Notes under the pieces: generated by a model
What the model was told of the DNA's origin: nothing
The model's input: the letters and a program-made list of their open reading frames with translations, nothing else
Databases searched by the model: none
Made by a program: the position numbers and the translations under genes
Assembly (NCBI GenBank): GCA_033816765.1
Contig: CM066292.1
Location: 372,001-436,000, forward strand
Source: Nothopassalora personata
Taxonomy: Eukaryota > Ascomycota > Dothideomycetes > Mycosphaerellales > Mycosphaerellaceae
DNA length: 64,000 nt
Direction of reading: 5' to 3'
Shown here: piece after piece, positions 1-10,399 of the stretch
Numbering within the stretch: the first letter of the stretch is position 1
How the letters are laid out: every line of letters begins with the position of its first letter

Positions 1-732
1 GTAGCTCCTCTATAAAAGTCTCTATTATTAGTAAGATTAATTTTCTTCTAAAGAAATAGCTAATCTACTTATAACCTTATATTACAATACGTAAATGTTA
101 CTATTACGTTATGTTTCTACGACTAATTATATATATATCGAAGAAAAGATTATATAACCGTAAGGCGTATCTATCTATTAGTCCTTCGAATACTACCCTT
201 TAGCTTTAATAACTACTTCTATACGCCTAGGCATAGCCTATACTCTAACCCCATATATACTCTTTAAGTAGGTATTACTTACTAGGTAAGCGTTAAGATA
301 CGCTCTAGCTTAGCTCTTTATATATCCTTCGATTTAATAGAATCGAAGAGTAGTACTATTATACTTAACCTTTAGCTATTTCGTAAACTAATAGCGCCTA
401 GCTCTAACTTCCCGGGGAAGAAACATGTACTCTTCTAACGTATATTCTATCTCGTACTACCTATATCGCTAGCGTCGTCTATAGTTTAAGACCTAATAGC
501 TACTCTATAAGCCTTTATCTACTCTATCCTATCCTCTATGCCTTCTATAACGTAGTCGCCCTTATACTAAGAGGATCCGGTATTAATAACTTAATACTAA
601 AGGTACTTAAGGATCTAATATAAGGAGATACTTAACGATACTATAGTTACTTAGGGTAGTCGACCTATCCGTAAACATAGTACGGTATATTACTTTAGTA
701 AGTAGGAGGTTATAGAAAGCTTAAGGTTATAG
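1..732. other. RIP-degraded DNA, unassigned
   Basis: This stretch is almost free of CpA/TpG and rich in TpA, the usual outcome of RIP in ascomycete repeats. I see no reading frame, LTR or recognisable domain on either strand. It is probably old transposon sequence, but no family can be named from what is visible. Confidence 0.6.
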
Positions 733-737
733 TAGGG

Positions 738-1237
738 TGTTACGGTTTAACATCCCTCGGGACGATAAAGACTAATTACGAGGAAGAGAGACTCTTCTAG
801 TAAAAGCGGGCCTTAGTACCTAAGGTACTCGCAAATGTTCCCCTTAAGGTACGGGATTGCACGTAACAACATCTAGGGTCTACGCTAAGCGTAAATAGAT
901 CTAAGGCTAAGATCTATTGCTCCCTCGATAGACACTATAGAGCGACGGGTCTATTACTCTAAGAGTAGACACTACGGAGTAGAGGCTCCTAGAGGAAATC
1001 TCCTTTATATTTAGGAACGTATCTTACCCTTATAGTTAGAGGCGTTTAACTCACTATTTAAAATTACTATTTAGAATACACTATAACCTAACCTCTACCT
1101 TACTACTACTTAGTCTCTACGAGACAAGACAGCTAGTACTTTATTACTCTCCCTTAACTTCCTATCGGCCCGAGAATAAACCCGATTAAGCTTATCTTCT
1201 TAACTTATAATATCATTAGGTTATACTAAACCTAATA
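738..1237 (+). mobile_element. Solo LTR of the gypsy-A family
   Basis: A 500-bp LTR begins TGTTACGG and ends CCTAATA; the terminal TG...CA appears mutated to TG...TA by RIP. It is flanked by the 5-bp direct repeat taggg (733-737 and 1238-1242), as expected for a Ty3/gypsy integrase target-site duplication. Its 3' two thirds match the LTRs at 6011-6414, 27081-27460 and about 59989-60360. No leader or gag follows it, so it is best read as the product of recombination between the two LTRs of a former full element. Confidence 0.75.
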
Positions 1238-1242
1238 TAGGG

Positions 1243-2924
1243 TCGTAGTAGTAATACATTAGTAAGGTATAACTTAAGGGTTCCGAGTAAATAGTCTAAT
1301 AAGGCCCGTAATCTTCCTAAATAGACGGCGCTTACTAATACTTAGTATATTACTAGCTCTAAATATCTATCTACTAAGTACCTCTTCTACCTTATTATAT
1401 ATCTCCTTTAATATCCCTCTAATACTACCTACGTTAGATATTACGAGTCTACTAAAGACTAGTATAAGTAACTAGGTCTAGATCTAAAATACTAGTTAGT
1501 AGCTTAGTAGGTTAATACGCTCGATATAGGCGCTCTACTAGCTAGATTAGTATAGATCCTAAGGTACTTAATATACTTTATTCTCCTTTAAGCTTTAGGT
1601 ACAAGAGTAGTATACATAAGCTATAATAGGGCATCTAAGACTATAGCTAGAGTTACGATCTACTTTAGCCTAATAGATACATTTAGCTTATGATAACATT
1701 TCTTACTAAGGCTTATATATATACTATTTACTAGTGTCTACTAGACCGTACTACTCCGGTATAATAACTAACTTATCCGACGGTTACTGCTTATACACCT
1801 AATAATGAACATAAACTAGTAAGCTATTACGTGGAGGACGTATTCTCATTTAGTACTAAGTCCTAGATCTAAGATACCAGTTATATAGTACGAGTATACC
1901 GGTACTATAGTACGTTATACCTATCGGTATACGTATAAGCTCGTACCGCTAAGCTAGTAGTAGTACTATTAATTTAGAAGAGTTAAGCCGAAGCTAGTTA
2001 GTATATTAGCTTTCTAATCCCTAGCTTGTTTAGCGTAGCGAGGTTAATACTAGTTTAAAAACGGATAGTTAAGCATTTAGTAAGTACTACTATTATAGAT
2101 ATCGAGAAGGATTAGTAGTTCCTAAGTATAAGAGTAGTACGTAGTCTTCTACTAATAGCTAATATTTAACTCTAGAGGATATCTCGTAATTATATAGATC
2201 TTATGTATATAACTAAAGCTGTACTAGATATTAACATAGGTCGCGCCTTCTCTTCCTTTATAGTACACTTCTATTTTTAACTAGGGCTACTCTTAATAAG
2301 GTAGTACTAATCTCGATTAGGTATCTAGTACCGGAAGGGAGACGTTTAGTAATTGACTCGATTATAAATACTATCTTACTACCTACGATATACTTTATCC
2401 TACCTTAAGAGACCGGTACCTCTACCTTATTCGTCTTCCTATCTACTATTCCTTAACTACGGTTATACTTACGACCTATAGGTTAGTATATATACTACGT
2501 ATTTAGCTATCTTTACAATAAAGTTTTCGAAGATACTAATATAATTACTACCTCTCTAGCCGTATCTAAGCCTATTATAGATACTTATAAGTTCCGCTAG
2601 AAGAGGCGGTAAGCTATAAGATTATACTACTATTAAGAGTATCTCTTAAGATTATCGAGTAGTAGCTTTAAGACGTCTATAGCGCGTACTAAGAGGTAAA
2701 ATTTCTACTTATAGTAGGTTCTCGGAGATTAAAGACTACTCTAGACCCCTTCGATACTACCTTTAAACCGTATCTACCTCCTTACTATAGTATCGATCTA
2801 CTATAAGGAAGTTAGAATTAATACCGGGTTATTACTACTATAATTAAGTACTTCTCTCGGGATGTTCGACATTCTAATGTAGCTCTAGAAGATCTACTTT
2901 AGGGAATAGCCTTCTACTTGTAAT
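1243..2924. other. RIP-degraded DNA, unassigned
   Basis: About 1.7 kb with strong RIP composition. No protein domain could be read in six frames. It ends exactly where a copia LTR begins, so it may be the target into which that copia element inserted. Nothing else can be supported. Confidence 0.5.
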
Positions 2925-3150
2925 TGTTAAATTTAGCCGTCGCTACCTAAAGGTAGTAGCCTAGTATATAAGATTCCCCTATGTAATAAGGTTTAATAGT
3001 AGGTTCTATAGCATTTACTTACGCTCTATATAATTCGATACTTACGCGTACATTTTAGCGTAGCCGGGTATATAAGAGTATCCTTATTTACTTATAGATA
3101 GTAATAATAATTAAGTTAAATAAGTTATTTACTAATACCTTTATATAATA
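2925..3150 (+). mobile_element. Copia-family LTR (5' LTR of a truncated element)
   Basis: This 226-bp LTR begins TGTTAAATTTAGCCG and ends ...TATAATA. It is the RIPed homologue of the 238-bp copia LTRs at 48284-48521 and 52946-53183. Shared landmarks include tttagccgtcgct near the start, tctatagcatttactta in the middle and cttacgcgtac. It is followed directly by the same gttata-type leader (primer-binding region) and gag sequence as the copia element at 48.3 kb, so it is a 5' LTR, not a solo LTR. Confidence 0.75.
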
Positions 3151-3512
3151 GTTATAAGCCTTAATTAGCGCTACTAGCTTACAATAGCCTAGTATTAAAG
3201 TTTAAGTATAGCTAAGAGCTTTCCCTAGATTTAAAAAGCCTATCTTACCTAATATAGCTTAGTAAGAAGCCTTATTCCGGATTTTAGAAACTCTTTCTAT
3301 TATTACCTCTTAAGTCGGCCTTAGTTTTAGCTTACAATTACCGAGCCCGGTATTTTAGAATAGTAAATACTATAGGTATTCCGATATATAAGACGGTAAT
3401 ATATTTACTATTAGGTAATTTAACCCCGAGGTTTCCGAATCTATAGTTAGATTTATAATATAACTACCGGTTACCGAGAAAAAAGCCGATAAAGTATATA
3501 CCGCTACTACTA
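3151..3512 (+). pseudogene. Copia leader and gag N-terminus, truncated
   Basis: The sequence parallels 48522-48890 of the copia element downstream in the window, including the stretch around gggtaatttaacccc and ataggactaccggttaccgag. It is heavily RIPed. Homology stops at 3512, where a gypsy-A LTR begins inside a tactacta tract, so the copia element was interrupted by that insertion. I see no continuation on the far side within the window. Confidence 0.65.
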
Positions 3513-3871
3513 TGTTACGGAATGATTCCTATAGACCCTAGAATTATAATAACAAGACAAGTACGTAACTTATCCTACCTAAGCGCTTAGACTTAGGGCG
3601 ATTAGACTGCTTATGCTTAGACTAATTAGAATACTTATGCTTAGAATAATTAGACTGATACCGAGATCTATAAATCTCCTTTATATTTAGGAACGCTAAG
3701 AATCCCTTATAGTTTCGATGCGTTTAACTCATGTTACTATCTTACTAATTGGACTATACTCTTATCCTAATTATTTATCTTCGCTTAGCTCGCTTTAGCC
3801 TCTCTAAAGAATACCGCTACGTAACTTAACTTATCTCTCTTTTAAGACTAGCCCTAGAACGAGATATAACA
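3513..3871 (+). mobile_element. Gypsy-A 5' LTR, plus orientation
   Basis: The LTR starts TGTTACGGAATGATTCC and runs to ...GATATAACA (about 359 bp), followed by a leader with ttttaaacgcccttagg. Its U3 half is an inverted copy of the LTR at 6011-6414, including the tandem gcttagac/gcttagac-like repeats and the block ctcctttatatttaggaacg. The R-U5 half is more diverged. The 3' boundary is inferred by comparing leaders at 3872 and 27461. Confidence 0.6.
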
Positions 3872-3949
3872 TTTTAAACGCCCTTAGGTTAAGCGCTACT
3901 TAAGTAGCTAGTAGGGGAATACCCGCCCCTCGTAAAGTAGGAAGCATCC

Positions 3950-6010
3950 GCCGTGCACTACTACGATAGACTACTACGAAGGAAGATAAGTCTAATAACG
4001 ATAACGAGCCTACTCTAAGGAAGAACGACGTTAAGGCTGCTAAGCTAGACCTCTTCTATAGAGATAGGGCTAAGTTTAACGACTAGGTTAATTAGATAGA
4101 TATGTATCTTATATTTAACCTAGTCGATACTAATAAAAGAACTATCTTCGCTATTACGTTCCTTTACGGAAGCGCGTAGAACTAGATTAAACCTTACCTT
4201 AAGGAATACCTTAAAGGTATAGGACGATAAGACCGGACGGAGGATCGACAAGAGTAAGGGCTACGGAAAACCCTTTAGAGGAAAAGGAAAACTTATATAC
4301 TATGCCTATAGTAGAGAAGGCTACATAGCGCGGGATTACCGCGGTATAAATATAGTACGCCATAAGCAGTTCAATATAATGTAACTAAAGGTAGGTAAAT
4401 CTAGGAGCAGTATTGGACCCCGACAATTTAACTATACCTAGAGAGTAGAGGAGAAGGATAGTAACCGGGTTACGACGCCTCTCCTAGACCCCTTATAAGG
4501 ACGAGGAGGATACTATGTTTAATAACATACACTACTACCGAATAACTAACAATTAAAGACTATTGGATTGTTTAGTATAATAGCACGAGGAGTTAACTAT
4601 AAAGTTAAGAAGGAATCTCGACACGGTTACGGAAGCCTTTACTAGCGATTCTATTACTAGGACTCGTATTAAACCTACTACGACGCTAAGTTAGGCGTAG
4701 GGTACTAGCTACGATAGCTAGTAGGAACCCTAGGAGGTTAACACGGACGAAATAAGCTCTAAGAAGTAGATATAGACGAATCTTACTTCGATAACGATAA
4801 TAAAGAAAACTAAGATCTAGAATAGAACGGACGTTAGTTACTAGTACCGGAATAACAAATAAACGAACTAGATACTATCGAAGAAGATTACGTACCGGAG
4901 GAGTTGAGCGAGGACTTATCCGAAGAAGAAGAGAGCGACACTAACGACGAAAACGAAGTGTACACATTTACGGTAGACGCGCTAAGAAAACTCTATAAGT
5001 CAATTATCTACCTCTAACGAAGGCACGAAGAATTCCTACTAAAGTTCTTAGGAAAACGATACCTAAACCCTAACGAGTTCGATAAAACACTCGACACGAT
5101 AAGGGGCATAGTATAGGGTTACCTAACTATAAGTAATACGGAGAACTTAGCTAAAGTGGTTATCGAACGACTACCTATAGGAGCCGAATAATAGACACCG
5201 GATACCTAACACCGGTGGGAACTTTCGTCTTAAATAAACTACGAATAGTAGTATAGTATATACGGGCTCTCTACTTAGAATCGTAGAAGATCTAGGAACG
5301 TAATAGACTATAAGTATAGACATAGGGTAACGGGCTATAGGTTCTAGCTAAAGCCTCTAGGCACGAAGTATAGCGAACTATATACTATTTAGGAAAAGGA
5401 TTAGCTCCCTAGGAATAAGCGACTAAAGGGAGTTATATAATACTTAGGCTTACGTATCGACATTAAACATAGTTTTCTAGACATAAGTAATCGTTAACGG
5501 ACATAGGACTAGTATTATAATCGACTTAGGAGCAGCGGGAAATTTTATCTCCGAGTCTTTCGTAAGAAGAAACGGGTTAGCTACCGTAAAGAAGAAATAG
5601 GGTTACGAGTTAATTGCGGTAGACGGATTATAGTTACCTAGCGTAGAATAGGAGACGATACTATTACTACTAGCTATCTAATAGTACTACGAGAATATTA
5701 CCTTAGATGTTACTAATATAGCTAGTTATAACATAGTATTAGGTATGCCTTAGTTAAGAAAGCATAATCTAGTAATCGACTAGAGAAGAGGAGTACTTAC
5801 ATTTAGGGAATACGATTACGTTATCGACATTTAGCCTACGTATCGATAGCGGACGATAGTAGATAAGGCAAGGAAACAGCTAAACGTATTCGAGCTTACG
5901 CTAAATAGAAGGAATCGAGAACTACCTTCGACCGGGATAGACACTAGCGTAGGGCCGCCGGGTTACGAAGTTACGAGTAGTAATAGAAGTAACGTACTAT
6001 CGAAGGGTAC
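3950..6010 (+). pseudogene. Gypsy-A gag and protease, RIP-degraded and truncated
   Basis: Frame fragments read as a retrotransposon Gag around 4030-4230 (motifs like AKLDLFYRDRAKFND and MYLIFNLVD). A mutated CCHC zinc knuckle lies near 4286-4345, where Cys and His codons became Tyr (pattern Y-x2-Y-x4-Y). An aspartic protease with IDLGAAGNFISESF lies around 5515-5565. The order gag-knuckle-spacer-protease matches the copy at 15100-16780. Stops are mostly TAG/TAA at expected Trp/Gln positions. The frame ends abruptly at 6010 against an oppositely oriented gypsy-A LTR, so RT, RNase H and integrase are absent from this copy. Confidence 0.7.
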
Positions 6011-6414
6011 TATTAGGTTTAGTATAACCTAATAATATCACAAGTTAAGAAGACAAGCTTAATCGGGTTTGTTCTCGGGCCGATAGGAAGTTAAGGGAGA
6101 GTAATAAAGCAGTAGCTGTCTTGTCTTATAAAGACTAAGCAGTAGTAAGGTAGAGGTTAGGTTATAGTATATTCTAAACAGTAATATTAAACAGTGAGTT
6201 AAACGCTTCGAAACTATAAGGGGTTCTTAGCGTTCCTAAATATAAAGGAGATTCGTAGATCTCGGTGATTAGTCTAATTAGTCTAAGCATAAGCAGTCTA
6301 ATCAGTCTAAGCATAAGCAGTCTAATCGCTCTAAGTCTAAGCGCTTAGGTAGGATGAGTCACGTGTTCGTCTTATCGTTATAATTCTAGGGTCTATAGGA
6401 ACTATTCCGTAACA
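6011..6414 (-). mobile_element. Gypsy-A LTR, minus orientation (3' LTR of the 6.0-9.0 kb copy)
   Basis: Read on the minus strand the LTR starts TGTTACGGAATAG at 6414 and ends CCTAATA at 6011 (404 bp). It contains short tandem repeats of a cttagact-like unit. The flanks (ggtac left, ctatc right) are not duplicates, so this is not an intact insertion; a truncated or rearranged element is likely. It lies downstream, in element orientation, of the pol remnant at 7200-8990. Confidence 0.7.
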
Positions 6415-6487
6415 CTATCCCCTTCTCAGCCTAGCTTCGTCCCGAAGCTTCTTAAGCCGTCATTATTTCTTGTAGTAATATTTAACT

Positions 6488-7027
6488 ATGTCTTCTTCCT
6501 CCTATAAACGCCGTTAACGACTTACTTAGGATACTAAAATTTCTAGTATTAAAATAGCTCTATGCACGAATTGTTAGAAGTCTCGATCCTCGGGCGTAGT
6601 AGTAAAGTGTATCGTAGGTTCTCGGTCTAGAAAGTGTTCGGCCTATATTCGAAAAGGCTATAAGGATTGCGATATACGTCTTTCTCGTCCGGAGTAGGAA
6701 CGTCTTCGCGATTCGCGCGATAATCTTAAGCTAGAGCTTAAGAGGATTAAAGAGGAGGAGGTACGGCTAAAGATACGCAAGATCCGTCTTCGGAAATAGC
6801 TACGATTAGCTAAGCGTCGTACCGACGATGCCGTCGCTAAGGAGTTAGAGGAGCTCGAGGAGGAAGAGGCGCGCGAGGAGCTAGCGTCTCTTAAGCGGGC
6901 GTTGGGGGTAGAGGTGTCGCCTTCGCTAGTTTCTTTCTCGGATATCCTAGAGATGCCCGTAAATAACTAGGCGGCGCTTTCTAGAGCGGAGCCTTAGGGC
7001 GAGTCCCTAGGGGTAGAGCCTTATTAG
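6488..7027 (+). pseudogene. Antisense accessory ORF of gypsy-A, copy 1
   Basis: From an ATG at 6488 a frame of about 180 codons is readable with only a few stops, all at codons explicable by RIP. It starts MSSSSYKRR, has a Cys-rich part (SRKCSAYIRKGYKDCD, probably once C-x2-C-x6-C-like) and then a charged, coiled-coil-like segment rich in Glu, Arg and Lys (KIRLRK, ELEELEEEEAREE). It runs opposite to pol, between the 3' end of pol and the 3' LTR. Equivalent frames occur at complement(26500-27001) and 60515-61129. I know similar small ORFs next to fungal gypsy elements, but their function is unknown. DNA or RNA binding through the Cys cluster is only a guess. Confidence 0.6.
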
Positions 7028-7067
7028 GGTATTTACTTATAAGTCATGTCCCTATTCTTTATTAATC

Positions 7068-7141
7068 GGCTAGGTAGCTTAGTAGTAGAGCGTAAGCTAT
7101 CTATACTCTTAAGGTCGTAGGTTCGATTCCTACCCTAGTCG
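7068..7141 (+). tRNA. tRNA-like sequence, probable pseudogene
   Basis: A 74-nt cloverleaf-like sequence. The acceptor stem GGCTAGG/CCTAGTC has 7 bp with one G-U. The D stem is GCTT/GAGC. The T arm is perfect (GTAGG-TTCGATT-CCTAC) and its B box GGTTCGATTCC fits the consensus; an A-box-like TAGCTTAGTAGTAG sits at about 7075. The anticodon arm is irregular: TAAGC/TCTTA leaves a 9-nt loop with one mismatched pair, so no anticodon can be assigned. It lies between the accessory ORF and pol of a RIPed gypsy-A copy and may be a captured tRNA or an old SINE head. Confidence 0.4.
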
Positions 7142-7199
7142 CTCGTTAGCCGAGAGATCGATTGTCGTTAGTTATATCGGCGGACCTATTTTTAGTATT

Positions 7200-8990
7200 G
7201 TCGGATCTTTTACTAACTGTCTTATAGGTTTTATTTTAGTTCCTAGGTATTTTCTAATTCGTCGTATTCTTTCCACTTAATAAGGTATCGCTAACCTTTC
7301 TTATCTAGGATTTTTTCGACTTTAAATTCGTTTTCTACTTCTAGCTCGAAATAGAAGCTTTCCTAGTAGGGTGTTTCGGCGTCTACGGGCTCCAACTTAG
7401 AGATATAGAAGACTAGGTGGATTTTTACGTCTAGTAGTAGTCGTAGGCGGTAGTTAACTAGTCCTATGACTTTATCGATGAAAAATGGTCCGACCTTAAC
7501 GTAATCTAGTTTCTTAGTCTATCTTCTTGTTCTTAAGTTTTTTATAAGGAGATAGACCTTATCCCCCTCTTTTAGTAGAGGTGCTATTTTTCTTATGTCC
7601 TACCGTTATTAAGACAGTTTTTGTTGTGCATCTTCGATCGCCTTACGTGTTTCTTTATGCACTTCCTTAAAAGTATCCGTCGTTACGATTGCTCTTTCGG
7701 CTTATAGGTAAGATCTAGGTGTTCTAAATAGGTTAGGATCTTTACTAAAGTTCGTATAGAATAGTATCGTTAAAGTTGTCTCCGATTTGTGGTTGTTTAG
7801 TGTAATCTACGCTATTAGCAGTAATGAAACCTAGTTGTCTTGTACGTAGTTAATGTAGTATCGTAGGTATTGTTCTAGCGTTTAATTCATCCTTTCGGTT
7901 TGTCCGTCTATCTCCGGATAATATGCTATTAATAGCTTATGTTTAATTCCGATCGTTCCTATAAGCGTCTTCTAGTAGTTCGATGTAAATAGCTTGTCTC
8001 TGTCCGTTATGAACGTTTAAGGGAATCCGTAGTATTAGATAAGTCTATCTAGTACGAGGTATCCGAGCTACTCTACATTATATGCTTCTAATGTAGGAAT
8101 AAAGTGTACGTATTTCGTAAGTCTATTAACTATAACTAGTATTATGTCGTATAGTTATTTCGTAACTTAATCCCTTAACGGCGGGAGTTTCGTAATAAAG
8201 TCAATTGTAACTTCGTCCTATGATTTCGTCGGTAGTGTCCTAAACTGTAGGTAACCGTATTTCGTATGTCTCGTAGCCTTGATTCGTTAGTAGTGTACGC
8301 ATTATTTAATATAGCGTTACACCTTAAGTCTTATCTATAGGAATAAGAGACTGCGTTATATTAGGTCTATTGTCTTTAAAGTTCTAGGGTGTCTATAAGT
8401 TAGTCCGTCGTAATGTTATAGTATGCATTCTTCTTCTCAATCCTTTAGTACTTGGTATTTTCCTTACGATATAGGGAATTGTTCGTCTTTATCGCCTAAT
8501 ATCCGTACGATGTTGTTAAATTCTCTAGTGTTAGTACTAAGACTTCCGTCGGGGTTCGTCTTTAGTATTTTGTGTTGTACTAGTTCTTTTCCTTCTATAT
8601 AGTCGCTTCTTCGGCTTAGCGCGTCGGCGCGGCTATTCTCTCGTCCTAGAGTATATTTAATTTTAAACTTATACTGTCCTAATAGCTCTAACTAGCGGGC
8701 TTACCTTTAGGTAAGTTCTTTCGTTATCGTAAAATACGTAAGATTCTTATAGTTAGAAAGAATCGTTAACTTTAGTAGGCCCTCGATATATACCCTCTAA
8801 TGTTATATAGTAGCAACAATAGCTAGAAGCTCTTTATTATGGATGTCGTAGTTCTATTCCGCTATAGTCATTTTCCGGGAGTAATAGGCTACCGGGTGTC
8901 TCTACCTATCGTATGTCTATGTTAGATACGCGCCTATTACTATATTAGACGTATCGGTCTTGATATAGATTTCCTTACTACTATCGAATA
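7200..8990 (-). pseudogene. Gypsy-A pol (RNase H, integrase, chromodomain), RIP-degraded
   Basis: On the minus strand the C-terminus reads as a chromodomain around 7240-7370 (pattern ENEFKVEKILDK...RYLIKWKEYDELENT). It is preceded by integrase and RNase H sequence running leftward from about 8990. The same sequence is present in the copies at 23903-26480 and 61150-64000. The copy is cut at about 8990, upstream of which no RT is found. It belongs with the LTR at 6011-6414 and is non-functional. Confidence 0.7.
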
Positions 8991-8999
8991 CCGTCTTAC

Positions 9000-10360
9000 T
9001 ACTTGAAGCGTACTATAGAGGATAGTACTATACTCTAGAGTATAGAGGCGCTAGCTACTAGTAACGTATACGTATATCCGTAGAATTTTAGGCTTAATAA
9101 CCCGAGAAAGTTAACGAATAGTAGAAGCCTATAGTAGGATGTAGCGCTAGCCTCGGTTAATAAAGGCATAAATTTAAAATTTATAGTCTATTAAGACTTA
9201 CGACGGTAGTCGTAGCGATAATAGCCGGAGGCTACTAGTAAGTCTAATTGTCGTCGGGTAATGAGAGTAATATTAGTACGTAGTACACTACTAATACTCG
9301 TGTTACTATTAGTAATAATCTACTTCGTTACGTTACCGCTAAAGGGGAGGCCGTAAAAGGGCAATAGTAGATTAGTATTAAAGACACTACGAGTACCGCT
9401 ACGAAGCTACCGTTACAATAGGAATTTATAAAGTCTAATCTATTTCTAGTACTTATATACTATTAATAGTATATATATCTCGAAGCGTATTAGCGGTAAC
9501 GAGCTAGCTTATACTAATAGGAGAGTAACAGTCGAGATACTATATATAATGCTCTTAGATATTTAGGCCTTATTAATCTTATTAATCTAGATCTTATATC
9601 TATGCTTATACTACCGAGGTTAGTCTCCCTAGACGGTCTCCCTAGTACGTCTTTAACGACGTAACATCCCTATTCCCCCTAACTAGTATAGTAATACCGA
9701 TAGGGCCTAGAGAGTTAGTACTTAACGAGCTGTTTATATTACTTAAGACGCTCGATAGTACTAGAGAGTACATGTATTAGACGATGTAAACAATTAAGCA
9801 TCGTACGGAAAATTAATAGGGAAGAGTATAAGTAATATAGCGTCGGCGGCGAGGGTAACGGACAAGACCGGGTAGTATAGCGCGTAGCTTATACCGCGAA
9901 GGTAAAGTAGCGTATATTTAATTAATTGATCCATTTACGTACTATGTAAGTCTAAGACTATATAACACGGGTAGGGTACCCTACTATTTTCTAGTTAGTA
10001 GAGGAAAAGCTTTTCGGTAATAAAAACCTCTAAAAGTAAGTATAGTTCCTTTCTCGCGATATTATAGAGGCCTTCTCGCCTTACGGGACCCGGTGGTTTT
10101 CCCGTACTCCTTTTACGCCGTAAAACCTAAAATACACTAAGAAAAATAGCCGTAGAGGCTAAGGGCTAGGCCCTATATGTTAAAAGAGCGATAAAATTCA
10201 CTCGTTCTACTTCAGACGTCCCGCGTTACGTAATTTAGAGCTAAGCCCTTATTCCTATTATATTGTTCGGTAGTAGAGTTTTAAAATAAGCTACTAAACG
10301 TCTAAGTTAGGTAACTACCCGTCTCGTAATCTAGCGCTAAGTCTTATTTATCGCTAGTAA
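9000..10360. other. RIP-degraded DNA, unassigned
   Basis: Strong RIP composition throughout. No reading frame or conserved motif could be identified. It lies between the broken end of a gypsy-A pol copy and a hexamer repeat next to the LINE, so part of it may be the 3' untranslated region of that LINE. Confidence 0.5.
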
Positions 10361-10393
10361 TAGCGTTAGCGTTAGCGTTAGCGTTAGCGTTAG
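10361..10393. repeat. (TAGCGT)n microsatellite
   Basis: About five and a half perfect units of TAGCGT. On the minus strand it reads (ACGCTA)n and lies on the 3' side of the minus-strand LINE. It could be the simple-repeat tail that many non-LTR retrotransposons carry, or a chance microsatellite. It resembles but is not the TTAGGG telomere repeat. Confidence 0.7.
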
Positions 10394-10399
10394 GCTTAC

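Noticed and set aside
3513..6414. Terminal inverted repeats of a DNA transposon
   Set aside because: The inverted ends are two gypsy-A LTRs in opposite orientation; the interior is gag and protease, and no transposase is visible.
10361..10393. Telomere repeat
   Set aside because: The unit is TAGCGT, short and internal, not TTAGGG at a chromosome end.
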